In this document: piece by piece, positions 7,174 through 15,781 of the stretch
Position numbering within the stretch: the first letter of the stretch is position 1
Layout of the letters: every line of letters begins with the position of its first letter
Assembly: GCA_041487355.1 (NCBI GenBank)
Contig: JBGPND010000051.1
Coordinates: 1-27,554 of the forward strand
Source of the DNA: JAMXLO01 sp041487355
Lineage (GTDB): Bacteria; Pseudomonadota; Alphaproteobacteria; Acetobacterales; Acetobacteraceae
Direction: 5' to 3'
Length of the DNA: 27,554 bases
Program-made: the position numbers and the translations under genes
The notes under the pieces: model-generated
What the model was told of the DNA's origin: nothing
Databases searched by the model: none
The model's input: only the letters and a program-made list of their open reading frames with translations

Positions 7174-8208
7174 ATGACCGCAGAGCACGTGCGCACGCCG
7201 CGTTCCATCATCCGCCGCCGCAACGTCCTGCAGGGCGCCGGCGGTCTCGCTGGCATCCTGGCACTCGGCAAGGCGCCTGCCGTCGCGCAGACCAAGCCTA
7301 CCAAGCTGGTTATCGCCCACATCACCCCGGTGCCGGAATCCGGCGCGGTCGCGCTCGACTGGTTCGCCAAGGCGATGACCGAACGCTCCAAAGGCGAGTT
7401 GCAGGTCGAATTCCACGGCGGCACGCTGCTGACCAAGGAAATCGACGTGATGAACGGGGTGAAGACCGGCAGCGTCGCCATCGGTACCCCCTCCGGCGCC
7501 GCCGCGACGATCTTTCCGGAGATGGGCGTGTTCCTGGTCGGCTACCTGATCAGTTCCTACGACCAGGCCTATCGCATTCTGAATGGCAGGGTCGGCGATC
7601 AGCTCGACAAGACGTTCCAGGAGAAATACGGCGTCAAGGTGCTGTACTACTTCGACTACGGCTTCCGCCACATCTGGAACGCGCGCCGCCCGATCAACGA
7701 GCCGCGCGATCTCCGCGGACTGAAGATCCGCACCCAGCCGTCGAAGGTGTTCACCGACACGGTGAACGGCATCGGTGCCGTGGCCGTGCCGCTCGGCTGG
7801 AACGAAGTGATCACCGCCGCGCAGCAGGGCGTGATCGATGGCGCCGACCTTCCTGTCGTCAACATGGTGCCGCTGAAGGCGTACGAGGTGTCGAAATACT
7901 ACTCGATGACCGGCCACAACTATGGCTCGACTCTGGTCGCGATGAACCTCGGCATGTGGAACGCATTGCGGCCCGAACAGCAGAAGTTGATGCTCGATGG
8001 GGCGCATGAAGCCCAGGCCATCATGCGCAAGAACACCGAGAGCATCGATTCACTGGCCGAGGCGAAGAAGCTGCTCGAGCCCCTGGGCATGACCGTGAAC
8101 CTGCCGGACCACGCGCCATTCAAGAAGCTGGCGCAGGAGAAGGTCTGGCCGCAATACCAGAAGCAGTACGGCGAGCTGTGGGATCTGATCAGCGCCAACA
8201 CGGTTTGA
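7174..8208 (+). CDS. dctP: TRAP transporter substrate-binding protein (DctP family)
   Basis: Periplasmic solute-binding protein of 344 aa. The N-terminus carries a Tat-like signal: RRRN at 14-17 (then VLQ), a weakly hydrophobic stretch, and a cleavage site near AVAQ at 36-39. The mature part has the DctP hallmarks: LRGLKIRTQPS with the carboxylate-binding arginine at about R186, and AVPLGWNEVITAAQQGVIDGAD near 207-228. TRAP binding proteins usually capture carboxylate-bearing compounds and deliver them to the DctQM membrane pair, which follows immediately. GGGAGG precedes the ATG. The ligand is unknown; the neighbouring HMGL, PrpD and lyase genes suggest a branched di- or tricarboxylic acid. 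Confidence 0.92.
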   Translation: MTAEHVRTPRSIIRRRNVLQGAGGLAGILALGKAPAVAQTKPTKLVIAHITPVPESGAVALDWFAKAMTERSKGELQVEFHGGTLLTKEIDVMNGVKTGSVAIGTPSGAAATIFPEMGVFLVGYLISSYDQAYRILNGRVGDQLDKTFQEKYGVKVLYYFDYGFRHIWNARRPINEPRDLRGLKIRTQPSKVFTDTVNGIGAVAVPLGWNEVITAAQQGVIDGADLPVVNMVPLKAYEVSKYYSMTGHNYGSTLVAMNLGMWNALRPEQQKLMLDGAHEAQAIMRKNTESIDSLAEAKKLLEPLGMTVNLPDHAPFKKLAQEKVWPQYQKQYGELWDLISANTV

Positions 8209-8212
8209 CAGC

Positions 8213-8746
8213 GTGAATTCATATGGCGGGGCGAGGACGGTGCAGGCCGTCCTCGCGATCCCGAAAATCGTCACCGGCGGCCTCGTCCTGCTGGCCATCG
8301 GCGTGATGCTCTACGGCGTGTTCATGCGCTACGTCATGCTGCCGATCACCGACTGGCTCGACGTCGATCCGATCAACTTCTTCTGGGTCGAGGAGGTCGG
8401 CGAGACCACGCTCATCTGGCTCACCTTGATCGGCGCGGCGGTGGGTGTTGGCGAGCGCAGCCACTTCACCTTGACCATCCTCACCCACCATTTGCCGATA
8501 CGGGCGCAGCGCATCATCCATGTCGGCAACAACCTGCTGATCGCTGCCTTCGGCGGACTGGTGGCCTGGCTTGGCCTGAAGCTCGCGATCCTCAATGCGA
8601 TGCTCACCTCGCCAGCGCTCGAGTTCAGCCTCGCCTGGCTCTACGCCTCCTCGGTGGTGGGCGGCATCCTGATGGCGCTCTACGCACTGGACGCCGCGCG
8701 CCGCCCAGCCGGGCCCGACCACGAAATCACCGACGTACGGGAGTAG
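8213..8746 (+). CDS. dctQ: TRAP transporter small permease (DctQ family)
   Basis: Protein of 177 aa with four hydrophobic segments (about 14-33, 60-76, 97-117 and 132-154), the pattern of DctQ small subunits. The VEEVGETTLIWLTLIGAAVGVGERSHF stretch is the typical central part of the family. It starts with GTG at 8213, four bases after the dctP stop; a second GTG in frame at 8240 is the alternative. It spans the inner membrane and supports the DctM channel. It is cotranscribed with its neighbours. Confidence 0.88.
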   Translation: MNSYGGARTVQAVLAIPKIVTGGLVLLAIGVMLYGVFMRYVMLPITDWLDVDPINFFWVEEVGETTLIWLTLIGAAVGVGERSHFTLTILTHHLPIRAQRIIHVGNNLLIAAFGGLVAWLGLKLAILNAMLTSPALEFSLAWLYASSVVGGILMALYALDAARRPAGPDHEITDVRE

Positions 8747-8749
8747 CAC

Positions 8750-10042
8750 GTGATCCTCGCCGCAACCGTGCTGGTTTTCGTGGCATTGCTCGTGCTGTCG
8801 CTGCCGATCGTGTTCTGCCTGGGCGCCGCGGGTGTAACCGGATTGTGGCTCGGTGGCTTCCCGATGCAGCAGCTCGGCTCATCGCTGGTCGCCGCATCGC
8901 AGAGCTGGGTGCTGCTCGCAATCCCGTCGTTCGTGTTCGCCGGCAGCCTGATGGAGCGCGCCGGCATGTCGCACTCGCTGGTGGAGCTGGCCCGCGCACT
9001 GGTGGGCTGGCTGCGCGGCGGGCTCGGCATGTCGGTGATCGTGGTGTCGTATTTCTTCTCCGACATCTGCGGCTCCAAGATGGCGGAGGTCTCCGCGCTC
9101 AGCTCGGCGCTGATGCCGCCGCTGGCGCGCGCCGGCTACCGCCCCGAAGATGCGGCATCGCTAATTGCATCCGGTACCGCGATGGGCATGCTGGTGCCGC
9201 CGGCGATCTTCATGATCGTGATCAGCGCCGTCACGAACCAGTCGGCGGTCGCGCTGTTCCTCGCCGGCTTCATTCCGGCGGCGATCATCGGGCTTTGCCT
9301 GTGTATCCTGGTGCTGATCCAGGCCCACGTACTGGGTTGGCCGAAGGACACGGCGCTGAGCTGGCACCGGCTGCTGCGTGCGTCACGCGAGGCGGCGGTG
9401 CCGATGGTGATCCCGGTGGTCATCCTCGGCGGCTTCTACCTGGGCGCGTTCACCGCCACCGAGGCCGGCGCCATCGTCGCGCTCTATTCGCTGCTCGCGG
9501 CGGTGTTCTACTACCGGAATGTCACCTGGATGCAGGTGCTGCACATCGCCTACGAAAGCGGCGTGCTGACCGGCGTGGTGATCTTCCTGCTCGCGGTGGC
9601 CACGATCTTTCAGTACCTGATGGGTCTTTCCGGCGTGCCGGAACTGCTGGGTCGCCTGTTGCAGCCCCTGGAAGCCACACAGTGGCTGTTCCTGACCGGT
9701 GTGGCGATCATGACCATGCTGTTCGGCATGCTGCTGGAGGGACTGCCCGCGGCGGTCGTGCTGATCCCGGTGGTGTTCCCGATCGCCACGAAGATCGGCA
9801 TACACCCGGTGCATTTCGACATCGTGCAGACCGCGGCAGTCGGCATCGGACTGTTCATGCCGCCGATGGGTGTCGGGCTGTTGATGGCACTGCGCTTCGC
9901 CAACGTCTCGGTGTTCGACCACGCGCGCCACTATTGGCCCTATCTGGTTGCACTGCTGATCGGACTGATGCTGATCATCTGCATCCCGGAGCTGTCGCTG
10001 TTCCTGCCGCGCAGTGCGGGGTTCATCAAACAGTCTGGCTAA
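8750..10042 (+). CDS. dctM: TRAP transporter large permease (DctM family)
   Basis: Very hydrophobic inner-membrane protein of 430 aa, the length expected for DctM with about 12 membrane segments. It carries FVFAGSLMERAGMSHSLVELA near 64-84, FFSDICGSKMAEVSALSSALMPPLARAGY near 102-130 and the ASGTAMGMLVPPAIFMIV region near 140-157, all classic for this Na-coupled transporter subunit. It starts with GTG three bases after the dctQ stop. Its TAA shares bases with the TAG of the convergent dehydrogenase gene (CTAA at 10039-10042), leaving no room for a terminator between them. Confidence 0.92.
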   Translation: MILAATVLVFVALLVLSLPIVFCLGAAGVTGLWLGGFPMQQLGSSLVAASQSWVLLAIPSFVFAGSLMERAGMSHSLVELARALVGWLRGGLGMSVIVVSYFFSDICGSKMAEVSALSSALMPPLARAGYRPEDAASLIASGTAMGMLVPPAIFMIVISAVTNQSAVALFLAGFIPAAIIGLCLCILVLIQAHVLGWPKDTALSWHRLLRASREAAVPMVIPVVILGGFYLGAFTATEAGAIVALYSLLAAVFYYRNVTWMQVLHIAYESGVLTGVVIFLLAVATIFQYLMGLSGVPELLGRLLQPLEATQWLFLTGVAIMTMLFGMLLEGLPAAVVLIPVVFPIATKIGIHPVHFDIVQTAAVGIGLFMPPMGVGLLMALRFANVSVFDHARHYWPYLVALLIGLMLIICIPELSLFLPRSAGFIKQSG

Positions 10043-11007
10043 TGCCACAGCGGATCGATCGGCGCCTTCCCCGCCAGCACCGCTGCGATGTTGTCCATCG
10101 CGCGGAACCCCATCGCATTGCGCGTCTCCACCGAGCCGCTGCCGATATGCGGCGACAGGATCACATTTTCGAGCTTGGCAAAGCGCATATCGTAGTCGGG
10201 CTCGGAGCGGAACACATCCAACCCAGCGGCGAACAACTGCCCCGACGTGAGCGCATCATACAGCGCATCCTCATCCACCAACCCGCCGCGCGAGACATTC
10301 ACTAGCACCGCGCCGCGCGGCAGCTTCGCCAGCGCCTCCGCATTGACGATCTTGTCTGTCGCCGGTACCGCCGGTGCATGCAGCGACAGGAAGTCGCAAT
10401 GCGGCAGCATCTCATGGAACGAGGCGAAATACCGTGCTCCCTGCTCCAGCTTCGGCGGAAGCCGGTTGCGCGAATGGTACAGCACCGTCATGTCGAAGCC
10501 GCGTGCCCGCTGCGCCATTGCGCGGCCGATGCGCCCCATCCCAAGGATGCCGAGCGCCTTCCCGGTCACGCGCACGCCAAGCAGGTCGCCCTGACCGATG
10601 CGATAGCGCCATCCCGCGCGCATGATCTTGTCATACTCGTAAGCCCGCCGCGCCGCCGCCAACAGCATCATGAAGGCGAAGTCGGCGGTGCACTCGGTCA
10701 GCACCCCCGGCGTGTTGGTCACGAACAAGCCCCGCGCCTTCGCCGCCGCCACGTCGATATGGTCATAGCCGACGCTGCTGGTAGCACCGATGCGGACGCT
10801 CGCCGGGAGACGTGCGATCGCGTCCGCGGTCAGCGGCAGCGTATTGGTGAACATGATCGCATCGGCTTGGTGTTGCACCGCCGCCTCGATCACCTGCGCC
10901 GCCGTCATGTCGTCCTTGCCTGCCACCACCACGGCATCGAACTCATTCCGCGCCCGCGCCACCACGTCGCGCGGCATCAAGGCGGCAAGCACCAGGCGTG
11001 GCTTCAT
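10039..11007 (-). CDS. D-isomer-specific 2-hydroxyacid dehydrogenase (glyoxylate/hydroxypyruvate reductase type)
   Basis: Protein of 322 aa with the two-domain fold of the D-2-hydroxyacid dehydrogenases. The dinucleotide motif GMGRIG is at 156-161. The catalytic triad is R240 (NVSRGGLVDE), E269 and H287 (SPHIGS). After the second beta strand comes LYHSRNR (176-182); Arg residues there usually favour NADPH over NADH, as in glyoxylate and hydroxypyruvate reductases. The enzyme should interconvert a 2-ketoacid and a D-2-hydroxyacid in the cytoplasm, for example reducing glyoxylate from a lyase reaction. GGGAGA precedes the ATG at 11007. It lies 40 bases downstream of the toxin gene on the same strand and converges on dctM. 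Confidence 0.9.
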   Translation of the reverse strand: MKPRLVLAALMPRDVVARARNEFDAVVVAGKDDMTAAQVIEAAVQHQADAIMFTNTLPLTADAIARLPASVRIGATSSVGYDHIDVAAAKARGLFVTNTPGVLTECTADFAFMMLLAAARRAYEYDKIMRAGWRYRIGQGDLLGVRVTGKALGILGMGRIGRAMAQRARGFDMTVLYHSRNRLPPKLEQGARYFASFHEMLPHCDFLSLHAPAVPATDKIVNAEALAKLPRGAVLVNVSRGGLVDEDALYDALTSGQLFAAGLDVFRSEPDYDMRFAKLENVILSPHIGSGSVETRNAMGFRAMDNIAAVLAGKAPIDPLWH

Positions 11008-11047
11008 CGGCTTGTCTCCCGGTCATGCGTGCTCTTGTTCATCGCTA

Positions 11048-11467
11048 TCAGCCCTGCCACGGATCGACCACCGCAACCGACAGATCAGCGAAGTGCCTGG
11101 TATTGTGCGTCGCCAGCGTGGCATGACTGGCGATGACGATGCCGGCAATCATCGTGTCGCGCATGTCGCCGGGCCGCCCGGCGCGTTGCCGCTCCGCCAT
11201 CAGGACGCCAGCGGCGTTCGCCGCGGCAGTGTCGAACGGGACGATACGGCGCTGAATATCGTCCTCGATGACTCGCTCGAACTCGGTTTCCAGCGATGAG
11301 CGGCGGCGGCTCCTCGGCAACATCTCGATGCGGTTGCGTATCTCGAAAATGGTGACGGACGTGGTCCACACCGAGAGTTCCGCCTGGCGATCCAGCCACA
11401 GCTTCACCATGGGATGCGGACGCTGCTGCATCAGCGCCGAGATCACGTTGGTATCCAGGATTATCAT
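11048..11467 (-). CDS. PIN-domain toxin of a type II toxin-antitoxin system (FitB/VapC family)
   Basis: PIN-domain ribonuclease of 139 aa. The acidic metal-binding residues known from FitB are present as D5, E42 and D104 (in RDTMIAG); the fourth position, D122 in FitB, is Asn here (THNTRHF, N122). Free toxin of this family cleaves RNA and stops growth; bound to its antitoxin it is inactive and the complex represses its own promoter. The ATG at 11467 directly abuts the antitoxin stop (TGA then ATG, no gap), so the pair is coupled. Confidence 0.9.
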   Translation of the reverse strand: MIILDTNVISALMQQRPHPMVKLWLDRQAELSVWTTSVTIFEIRNRIEMLPRSRRRSSLETEFERVIEDDIQRRIVPFDTAAANAAGVLMAERQRAGRPGDMRDTMIAGIVIASHATLATHNTRHFADLSVAVVDPWQG

Positions 11468-11719
11468 TCAATCGAAGGTGACCGGCTTGATCTTGTAGCC
11501 ACGCAACTCGGGAATCTCTTCGCCCTTGCGCAGGCCGATTCCGGCAAAACGGGCGGCGATGCGCGTCCCCAGGCCCGCCTTCGGACGCGCTTCCTCCTTC
11601 ACCGCATCGCGTAGGATGGCCCGCACCTCTTCCTCCATGCTCCGGCCATGCGCGGCGGCACGCCGGCGGAGCTTCGCCTTCACCTCATCCTCCAGATTGC
11701 GCACGACGAGCTGGGCCAT
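11468..11719 (-). CDS. FitA/VapB-type ribbon-helix-helix antitoxin
   Basis: Small protein of 83 aa. The first 40 residues (beta strand AQLVVRNL, then helices with KLRRRAAAHGRSMEEEVRAIL) form the ribbon-helix-helix DNA-binding domain of FitA-like antitoxins. The C-terminal half, with the LRKGEEIPELRGYK segment near 63-76, is the part that would wrap the toxin. AAAGGAG lies at the right distance before the ATG at 11719; a longer frame to 11986 runs into the divergent gene and is rejected. It likely binds the palindrome 16 bases upstream of its start together with the toxin. Confidence 0.9.
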   Translation of the reverse strand: MAQLVVRNLEDEVKAKLRRRAAAHGRSMEEEVRAILRDAVKEEARPKAGLGTRIAARFAGIGLRKGEEIPELRGYKIKPVTFD

Positions 11720-11734
11720 CCGCCTCTCCTTTGA

Positions 11735-11767
11735 TATCATGATAGCAATCCCGGGCCGACCGTGCAA
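11735..11767 (-). promoter_or_regulatory. promoter and palindromic operator of the toxin-antitoxin operon
   Basis: On the minus strand TTGCAC (11767-11762) and TATCAT (11744-11739) are exactly 17 bases apart, and TG one base before the -10 makes it an extended -10. The perfect palindrome TATCATGATA (11735-11744) covers the -10 box, so binding of the antitoxin complex there would block transcription. Confidence 0.6.
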
Positions 11768-11836
11768 ACCCGACGCTTGCCACGTCCCGGCCGAACGGCT
11801 TGACTGCCCCTCCCGACCAACAAAGCCGAGGACTTG

Positions 11837-13924
11837 ATGCCTTCTGCTCGACTCGCCGTCGATATCGGCGGCACCTTCACCGATCTGGCGCTCGAGCACG
11901 ACGGCAGGCGCACCACCATCAAGATCCTCACCACGCCGGCCGCGCCCGAGCAGGGGGTGATGGTGGGCGTGCGCGAAATCCTCCAATCATCCGGCGTGAC
12001 GGCGGACAAGGTCGGCATCGTTATCCACGGCACCACGCTCGCCACCAACGCGGTAATCGAACGCAAGGGCGCGCGAGCCGCGTTGCTCACCACGCAGGGC
12101 TTCCGCGACGTGATCGCGATGGGCAACGAAAGCCGTTACGATCAGTACGACCTCAACATCGTCCTGCCCGAGCCGCTGGTGCCACGCCATCTGCGCCTGC
12201 CGGTTCCCGAACGGCTGGACAACGAAGGCAACGTGCTGGTGCCGCTCGATGTCGCGGCAGTGCGCGCCTTGATGCCCGTGCTGCGGCGCGAACGCGTGGA
12301 GACTATCGCCGTCGGCCTGCTGCACGCCTTCGTCAATCCGGCGCATGAACGGCGCGTGCGCGACGTGCTGGCCGAGGAACTGCCGGATATTCCGATTTCG
12401 CTCTCCAGCGAGGTGTCGCCGGAGATGCGCGAGTGGGAGCGCTTCTCCACCACCGTCGCCAATGCCTACGTGCAACCGCTGATGACACGCTATCTGCGCG
12501 GTTTGGCCGACGGGCTGCGCGAGATCGGCATCTCCGGCCCGGTGTTCCTCATGCTCTCCGGCGGCGGCCTGACAACGATCGAGACCGCCTGCCGCTTCCC
12601 GATCCGTCTGGTGGAAAGCGGCCCCGCCGGCGGCGCGATCTTCTCCGCCACCATCGCGCGGCAATGCGGCATCGCGAACGTGCTGTCGTTCGACATGGGC
12701 GGTACCACCGCGAAGATCTGCCTGATCGACGACGGCAAGCCGCAAACGGCGCGCGCCTTCGAGATCGCACGCGTGGGGCGGTTCCGCAAAGGTTCCGGTC
12801 TGCCGCTCAGGATTCCGGTGATCGAGATGGTGGAGATCGGCGCCGGCGGCGGCTCGATCGCGCATGTCGACACGATGGGCCGCATTGCCGTGGGACCGGA
12901 AAGCGCCGGCGCCGATCCCGGCCCGGCCTGCTACGGACGCGGCGGCACCGAGCCCGCGGTGACCGATGCCAATCTCGCACTCGGCCGCTACGATCCGGCG
13001 CGTTTCGCCGGCGGCACAATGCGGCTGGATGCTACGGCGGCACATGATGCGCTGCTGGCACGCGTCGGCGGCACGCTGGGCCTGACCGCCGAGATGGCCG
13101 CGCTCGGCGTGGTCGAAATGGTCGACGAGAACATGGCCAACGCCGCGCGCGTGCATGCGATCGAATCCGGCAAGACCTATGAGGGCCGCACGCTGATTGC
13201 CTTCGGCGGCGGCGGGCCGGTGCATGCCTGCCGTGTGGCGGAGAAGGTCGGCATCCAGCGCGTGCTGGTGCCGTCAGGCGCCGGGGTCGGCAGCGCGATC
13301 GGCTTCCTGCGCGCACCCGTCGGCTACGAGGTTGTTCGCAGTTTGTATCAGCGGTTTTCCTCGTTCGACGTGGCGGCGGTGAACACGCTGCTGGCCGACA
13401 TGGAAGCCGAGGCGACGGCAGTGGTGGCGCAGGGCAGCTTCGGCGCGCCAATCACGCAGAGCCGCGTCGCCTATATGCGCTATGTCGGCCAGGGCCATGA
13501 GATTCCCGTTCCATTGCCGGCGCGCCCGCTCGGCGAGGAAGATGTGCCGGAGATCCGCGCCGCCTACGATACCGAATACACCAGGTTCTACGATCGCCCG
13601 GTGCCCGGCTCCGACGTGGAGATCATGAGCTATGCCGTCGTCGTGGCGACGGTGCCGGAGGACGAACCGGGCGCCCCGGTTCCAGGAGACGACGCCGTCT
13701 TTGTGCCGGACGCCACGCCGGCGCGAACACAGCTTGTACGCGATACGACCACAGGCGAAGTCTCGCCATGGTCCGTGTATGATCGGACGGCGCTTGCACC
13801 GGGGGTGCACATCACCGGCCCGGCGATCATCGCCGAAGACGAAACCTCGACGCTCGTCAGCCAAGGCTGGAGCGCGACGGTCAATGGCCTCGGCTACATC
13901 GAACTGACGCAGGAGACCACCTGA
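11837..13924 (+). CDS. hyuA: hydantoinase/oxoprolinase subunit A (HyuA family, copy 1)
   Basis: Protein of 695 aa, the length of HyuA proteins (N-methylhydantoinase, 5-oxoprolinase, caprolactamase, and the beta-type subunit of acetone carboxylases). The N-terminal phosphate loop of the ASKHA ATPase fold is DIGGTFTD at 9-16, a second loop FDMGGTTAK begins near 285, and VIHGTTLATNA, VESGPAGGA and GAGGGSIA are all present. HyuA binds ATP and activates the substrate amide or ketone by phosphorylation; HyuB completes the hydrolysis or carboxylation. ATG at 11837 directly follows an in-frame TTG and is preceded by GAGG. Its TGA shares one base with the ATG of hyuB (TGATG). The substrate is not readable. 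It is visibly homologous to the copy at 22101-24179, but clearly diverged. Confidence 0.9.
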   Translation: MPSARLAVDIGGTFTDLALEHDGRRTTIKILTTPAAPEQGVMVGVREILQSSGVTADKVGIVIHGTTLATNAVIERKGARAALLTTQGFRDVIAMGNESRYDQYDLNIVLPEPLVPRHLRLPVPERLDNEGNVLVPLDVAAVRALMPVLRRERVETIAVGLLHAFVNPAHERRVRDVLAEELPDIPISLSSEVSPEMREWERFSTTVANAYVQPLMTRYLRGLADGLREIGISGPVFLMLSGGGLTTIETACRFPIRLVESGPAGGAIFSATIARQCGIANVLSFDMGGTTAKICLIDDGKPQTARAFEIARVGRFRKGSGLPLRIPVIEMVEIGAGGGSIAHVDTMGRIAVGPESAGADPGPACYGRGGTEPAVTDANLALGRYDPARFAGGTMRLDATAAHDALLARVGGTLGLTAEMAALGVVEMVDENMANAARVHAIESGKTYEGRTLIAFGGGGPVHACRVAEKVGIQRVLVPSGAGVGSAIGFLRAPVGYEVVRSLYQRFSSFDVAAVNTLLADMEAEATAVVAQGSFGAPITQSRVAYMRYVGQGHEIPVPLPARPLGEEDVPEIRAAYDTEYTRFYDRPVPGSDVEIMSYAVVVATVPEDEPGAPVPGDDAVFVPDATPARTQLVRDTTTGEVSPWSVYDRTALAPGVHITGPAIIAEDETSTLVSQGWSATVNGLGYIELTQETT

Positions 13925-15651
13925 TGTCGAAAGAGACCGGCGCACTGGCGCAGATCCATCGCCAGATCATGTGGAACCGCCTGATCGCCGTAGTCGAGGA
14001 GCAGGCACAGACCATGATCCGCACCGCCTTCTCCACCACGGTGCGCGAAGCCGGCGATCTTTCCGCCGGCATCTTCGACCTCGCCGGGCGCATGATGGCG
14101 CAGGCGGTCACCGGCACACCGGGCCACGTCAACTCGATGGCGGAAAGCGTCGGCCACTTCCTGCGCAAGTTCCCCGCCGACACCATGCAGCCAGGTGATC
14201 ACTACATCACCAACGACCCATGGCTCGGCACCGGCCACCTGCACGATCTCACCGTCGTCACTCCCGCCTTTCACAACACACGCATCGTCGGACTGTTCGC
14301 CAACACGGCGCATGTGATCGATGTCGGCGGCCTCGGCATGGGGCCGGAAGGCCGCTCGGTGTTCGAAGAGGGCATGTACATCCCGATCGTCAAATGCTTC
14401 GACCAGGGCCAGCCGAACGAAACCTTCTTCGACTTCATCCGCGCCGGCTCGCGACTTCCCGTCGAGCTGGAAGGCGACATCTACTCACTGTGCGCCTGCA
14501 ACGACGCCGGCGCACATCGGCTGGTCGAGATGATGGACGAGTTCGAGATGGACAGCCTCGACCCGCTCGCCAACTTCATCTTCGAAAGCTCGCACCGCGC
14601 CACGCTCGCCGAGATCGCCCGTATCCCCAAGGGCACCTACCGCGCCGAGATCAACTCCGACGGCTACGAGGAACCGGTCACGCTGAAGGCCGAAATGACC
14701 ATCCTGGATGACGGCATCGAGGTCGATTACGCCGGCACCTCGGGCTTGTCGTCGCGCGGCATCAACGTGCCGCCGGCCTATTGCCGCGCATACTCGTGCT
14801 TCGGCATCAAATGCGTCGTCGCGCCCGAGATCCCCAACAACTGGGCGAGCCTCGCGCCGTTCCGCATGAAGATCCCCGAAGGCTGCATCCTCAATGCGCC
14901 GCATCCCTATCCGGTGTCGGTGCGCCACGTGATCGGCCACCTGCTGCCCGACCTGATGATGGGCTGCCTGCACCAGGCGGTGCCGGAGCGCGTCACCGCG
15001 GAAGGCGCATCGGCATTGTGGAACCCACCGTTGCGCGGCGGTTCGTCCGTATCCGGCCAGGCGCGCGGCAATCGTCCGGTGGTGCCGGATTTCGAGATCA
15101 TCACCTTCAACTCCGGCGGCACCGGCGCGCGGCCGACCAGCGATGGGCTGAACGCCACCGCCTTCCCCTCCGGCGTGCGCACCATGCCGGTGGAGGCAAC
15201 GGAGAATGTCGCGCCCATCATCTTCTGGACGAAAGAACTGCGCCCGGATTCCGGCGGCGCCGGCCGCACCCGTGGCGGCACCGGCCAGATCATGGAAGTC
15301 GGCGCGAAGGGCGATCTGGAATTCGCGGTGAACGCCACGTTCGACCGCATCGCCAACGCGCCGAAGGGCCGCGAGGGCGGGCTGAACGGAGCGCCCGGCG
15401 TGGTCGCGCTGAAGTCCGGCAAGACACTGCGCACCAAGGGCTTCCAGGTGATCCCGGACGGCGACCGGTTGATTTTGAAACTGCCAGGCGGCGCCGGCAT
15501 GGGCGATCCCATGATGCGCGATCCCGCCCTGGTCGCGCGCGACGTGCGCGACGGCCTGGTGTCGGCGGAAAACGCCCGCACGCTCTACAAGGTCGCGATC
15601 GGCGCCGATGGGGCCGTGGACGAGCAATCCACGGAGACGCTGCGAAGCTGA
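13924..15651 (+). CDS. hyuB: hydantoinase/oxoprolinase subunit B (HyuB family, copy 1)
   Basis: Protein of 575 aa of the HyuB family. Landmarks are QIMWNRLIAVVEEQAQTM near the N-terminus, TAFSTTVREAGDLSAGIFD near 36-54, the ITNDPWLGTGHLHDLTVV segment near 97-114 with its likely metal-binding Asp and His residues, NSGGTGARPTSDG near 397-409, and the C-terminal LPGGAGMGDP near 520-529. With HyuA it forms an ATP-dependent cytoplasmic enzyme opening a cyclic amide such as hydantoin, oxoproline or another lactam, or carboxylating a ketone. A 1-base overlap with hyuA ensures coupled synthesis. A 130-base gap to the next gene shows no clear terminator. Confidence 0.9.
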   Translation: MSKETGALAQIHRQIMWNRLIAVVEEQAQTMIRTAFSTTVREAGDLSAGIFDLAGRMMAQAVTGTPGHVNSMAESVGHFLRKFPADTMQPGDHYITNDPWLGTGHLHDLTVVTPAFHNTRIVGLFANTAHVIDVGGLGMGPEGRSVFEEGMYIPIVKCFDQGQPNETFFDFIRAGSRLPVELEGDIYSLCACNDAGAHRLVEMMDEFEMDSLDPLANFIFESSHRATLAEIARIPKGTYRAEINSDGYEEPVTLKAEMTILDDGIEVDYAGTSGLSSRGINVPPAYCRAYSCFGIKCVVAPEIPNNWASLAPFRMKIPEGCILNAPHPYPVSVRHVIGHLLPDLMMGCLHQAVPERVTAEGASALWNPPLRGGSSVSGQARGNRPVVPDFEIITFNSGGTGARPTSDGLNATAFPSGVRTMPVEATENVAPIIFWTKELRPDSGGAGRTRGGTGQIMEVGAKGDLEFAVNATFDRIANAPKGREGGLNGAPGVVALKSGKTLRTKGFQVIPDGDRLILKLPGGAGMGDPMMRDPALVARDVRDGLVSAENARTLYKVAIGADGAVDEQSTETLRS

Positions 15652-15781
15652 CGGAGCCACAGGAGCCGCGCGACTCGATTGCCTGACGGAGCGAACCGGC
15701 TCTAAGGTCGGAGAGCGAATAACCAGAAAGAGCCCATGCGCGCCGGCGATCGGCCGCCATCGGCCATACAGGGAGAGCCAA

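Noticed and set aside
5734..8007. 757-codon minus-strand open frame opposite the PrpD and DctP genes
   Set aside because: It is the mirror frame of two well-recognised genes in high-GC DNA, has a His/Arg-rich composition and shows no family motif.
11720..11836. A clear promoter for hyuA copy 1 on the plus strand
   Set aside because: TTGACT near 11802 has no acceptable -10 at 16-18 bases, so no promoter is called.
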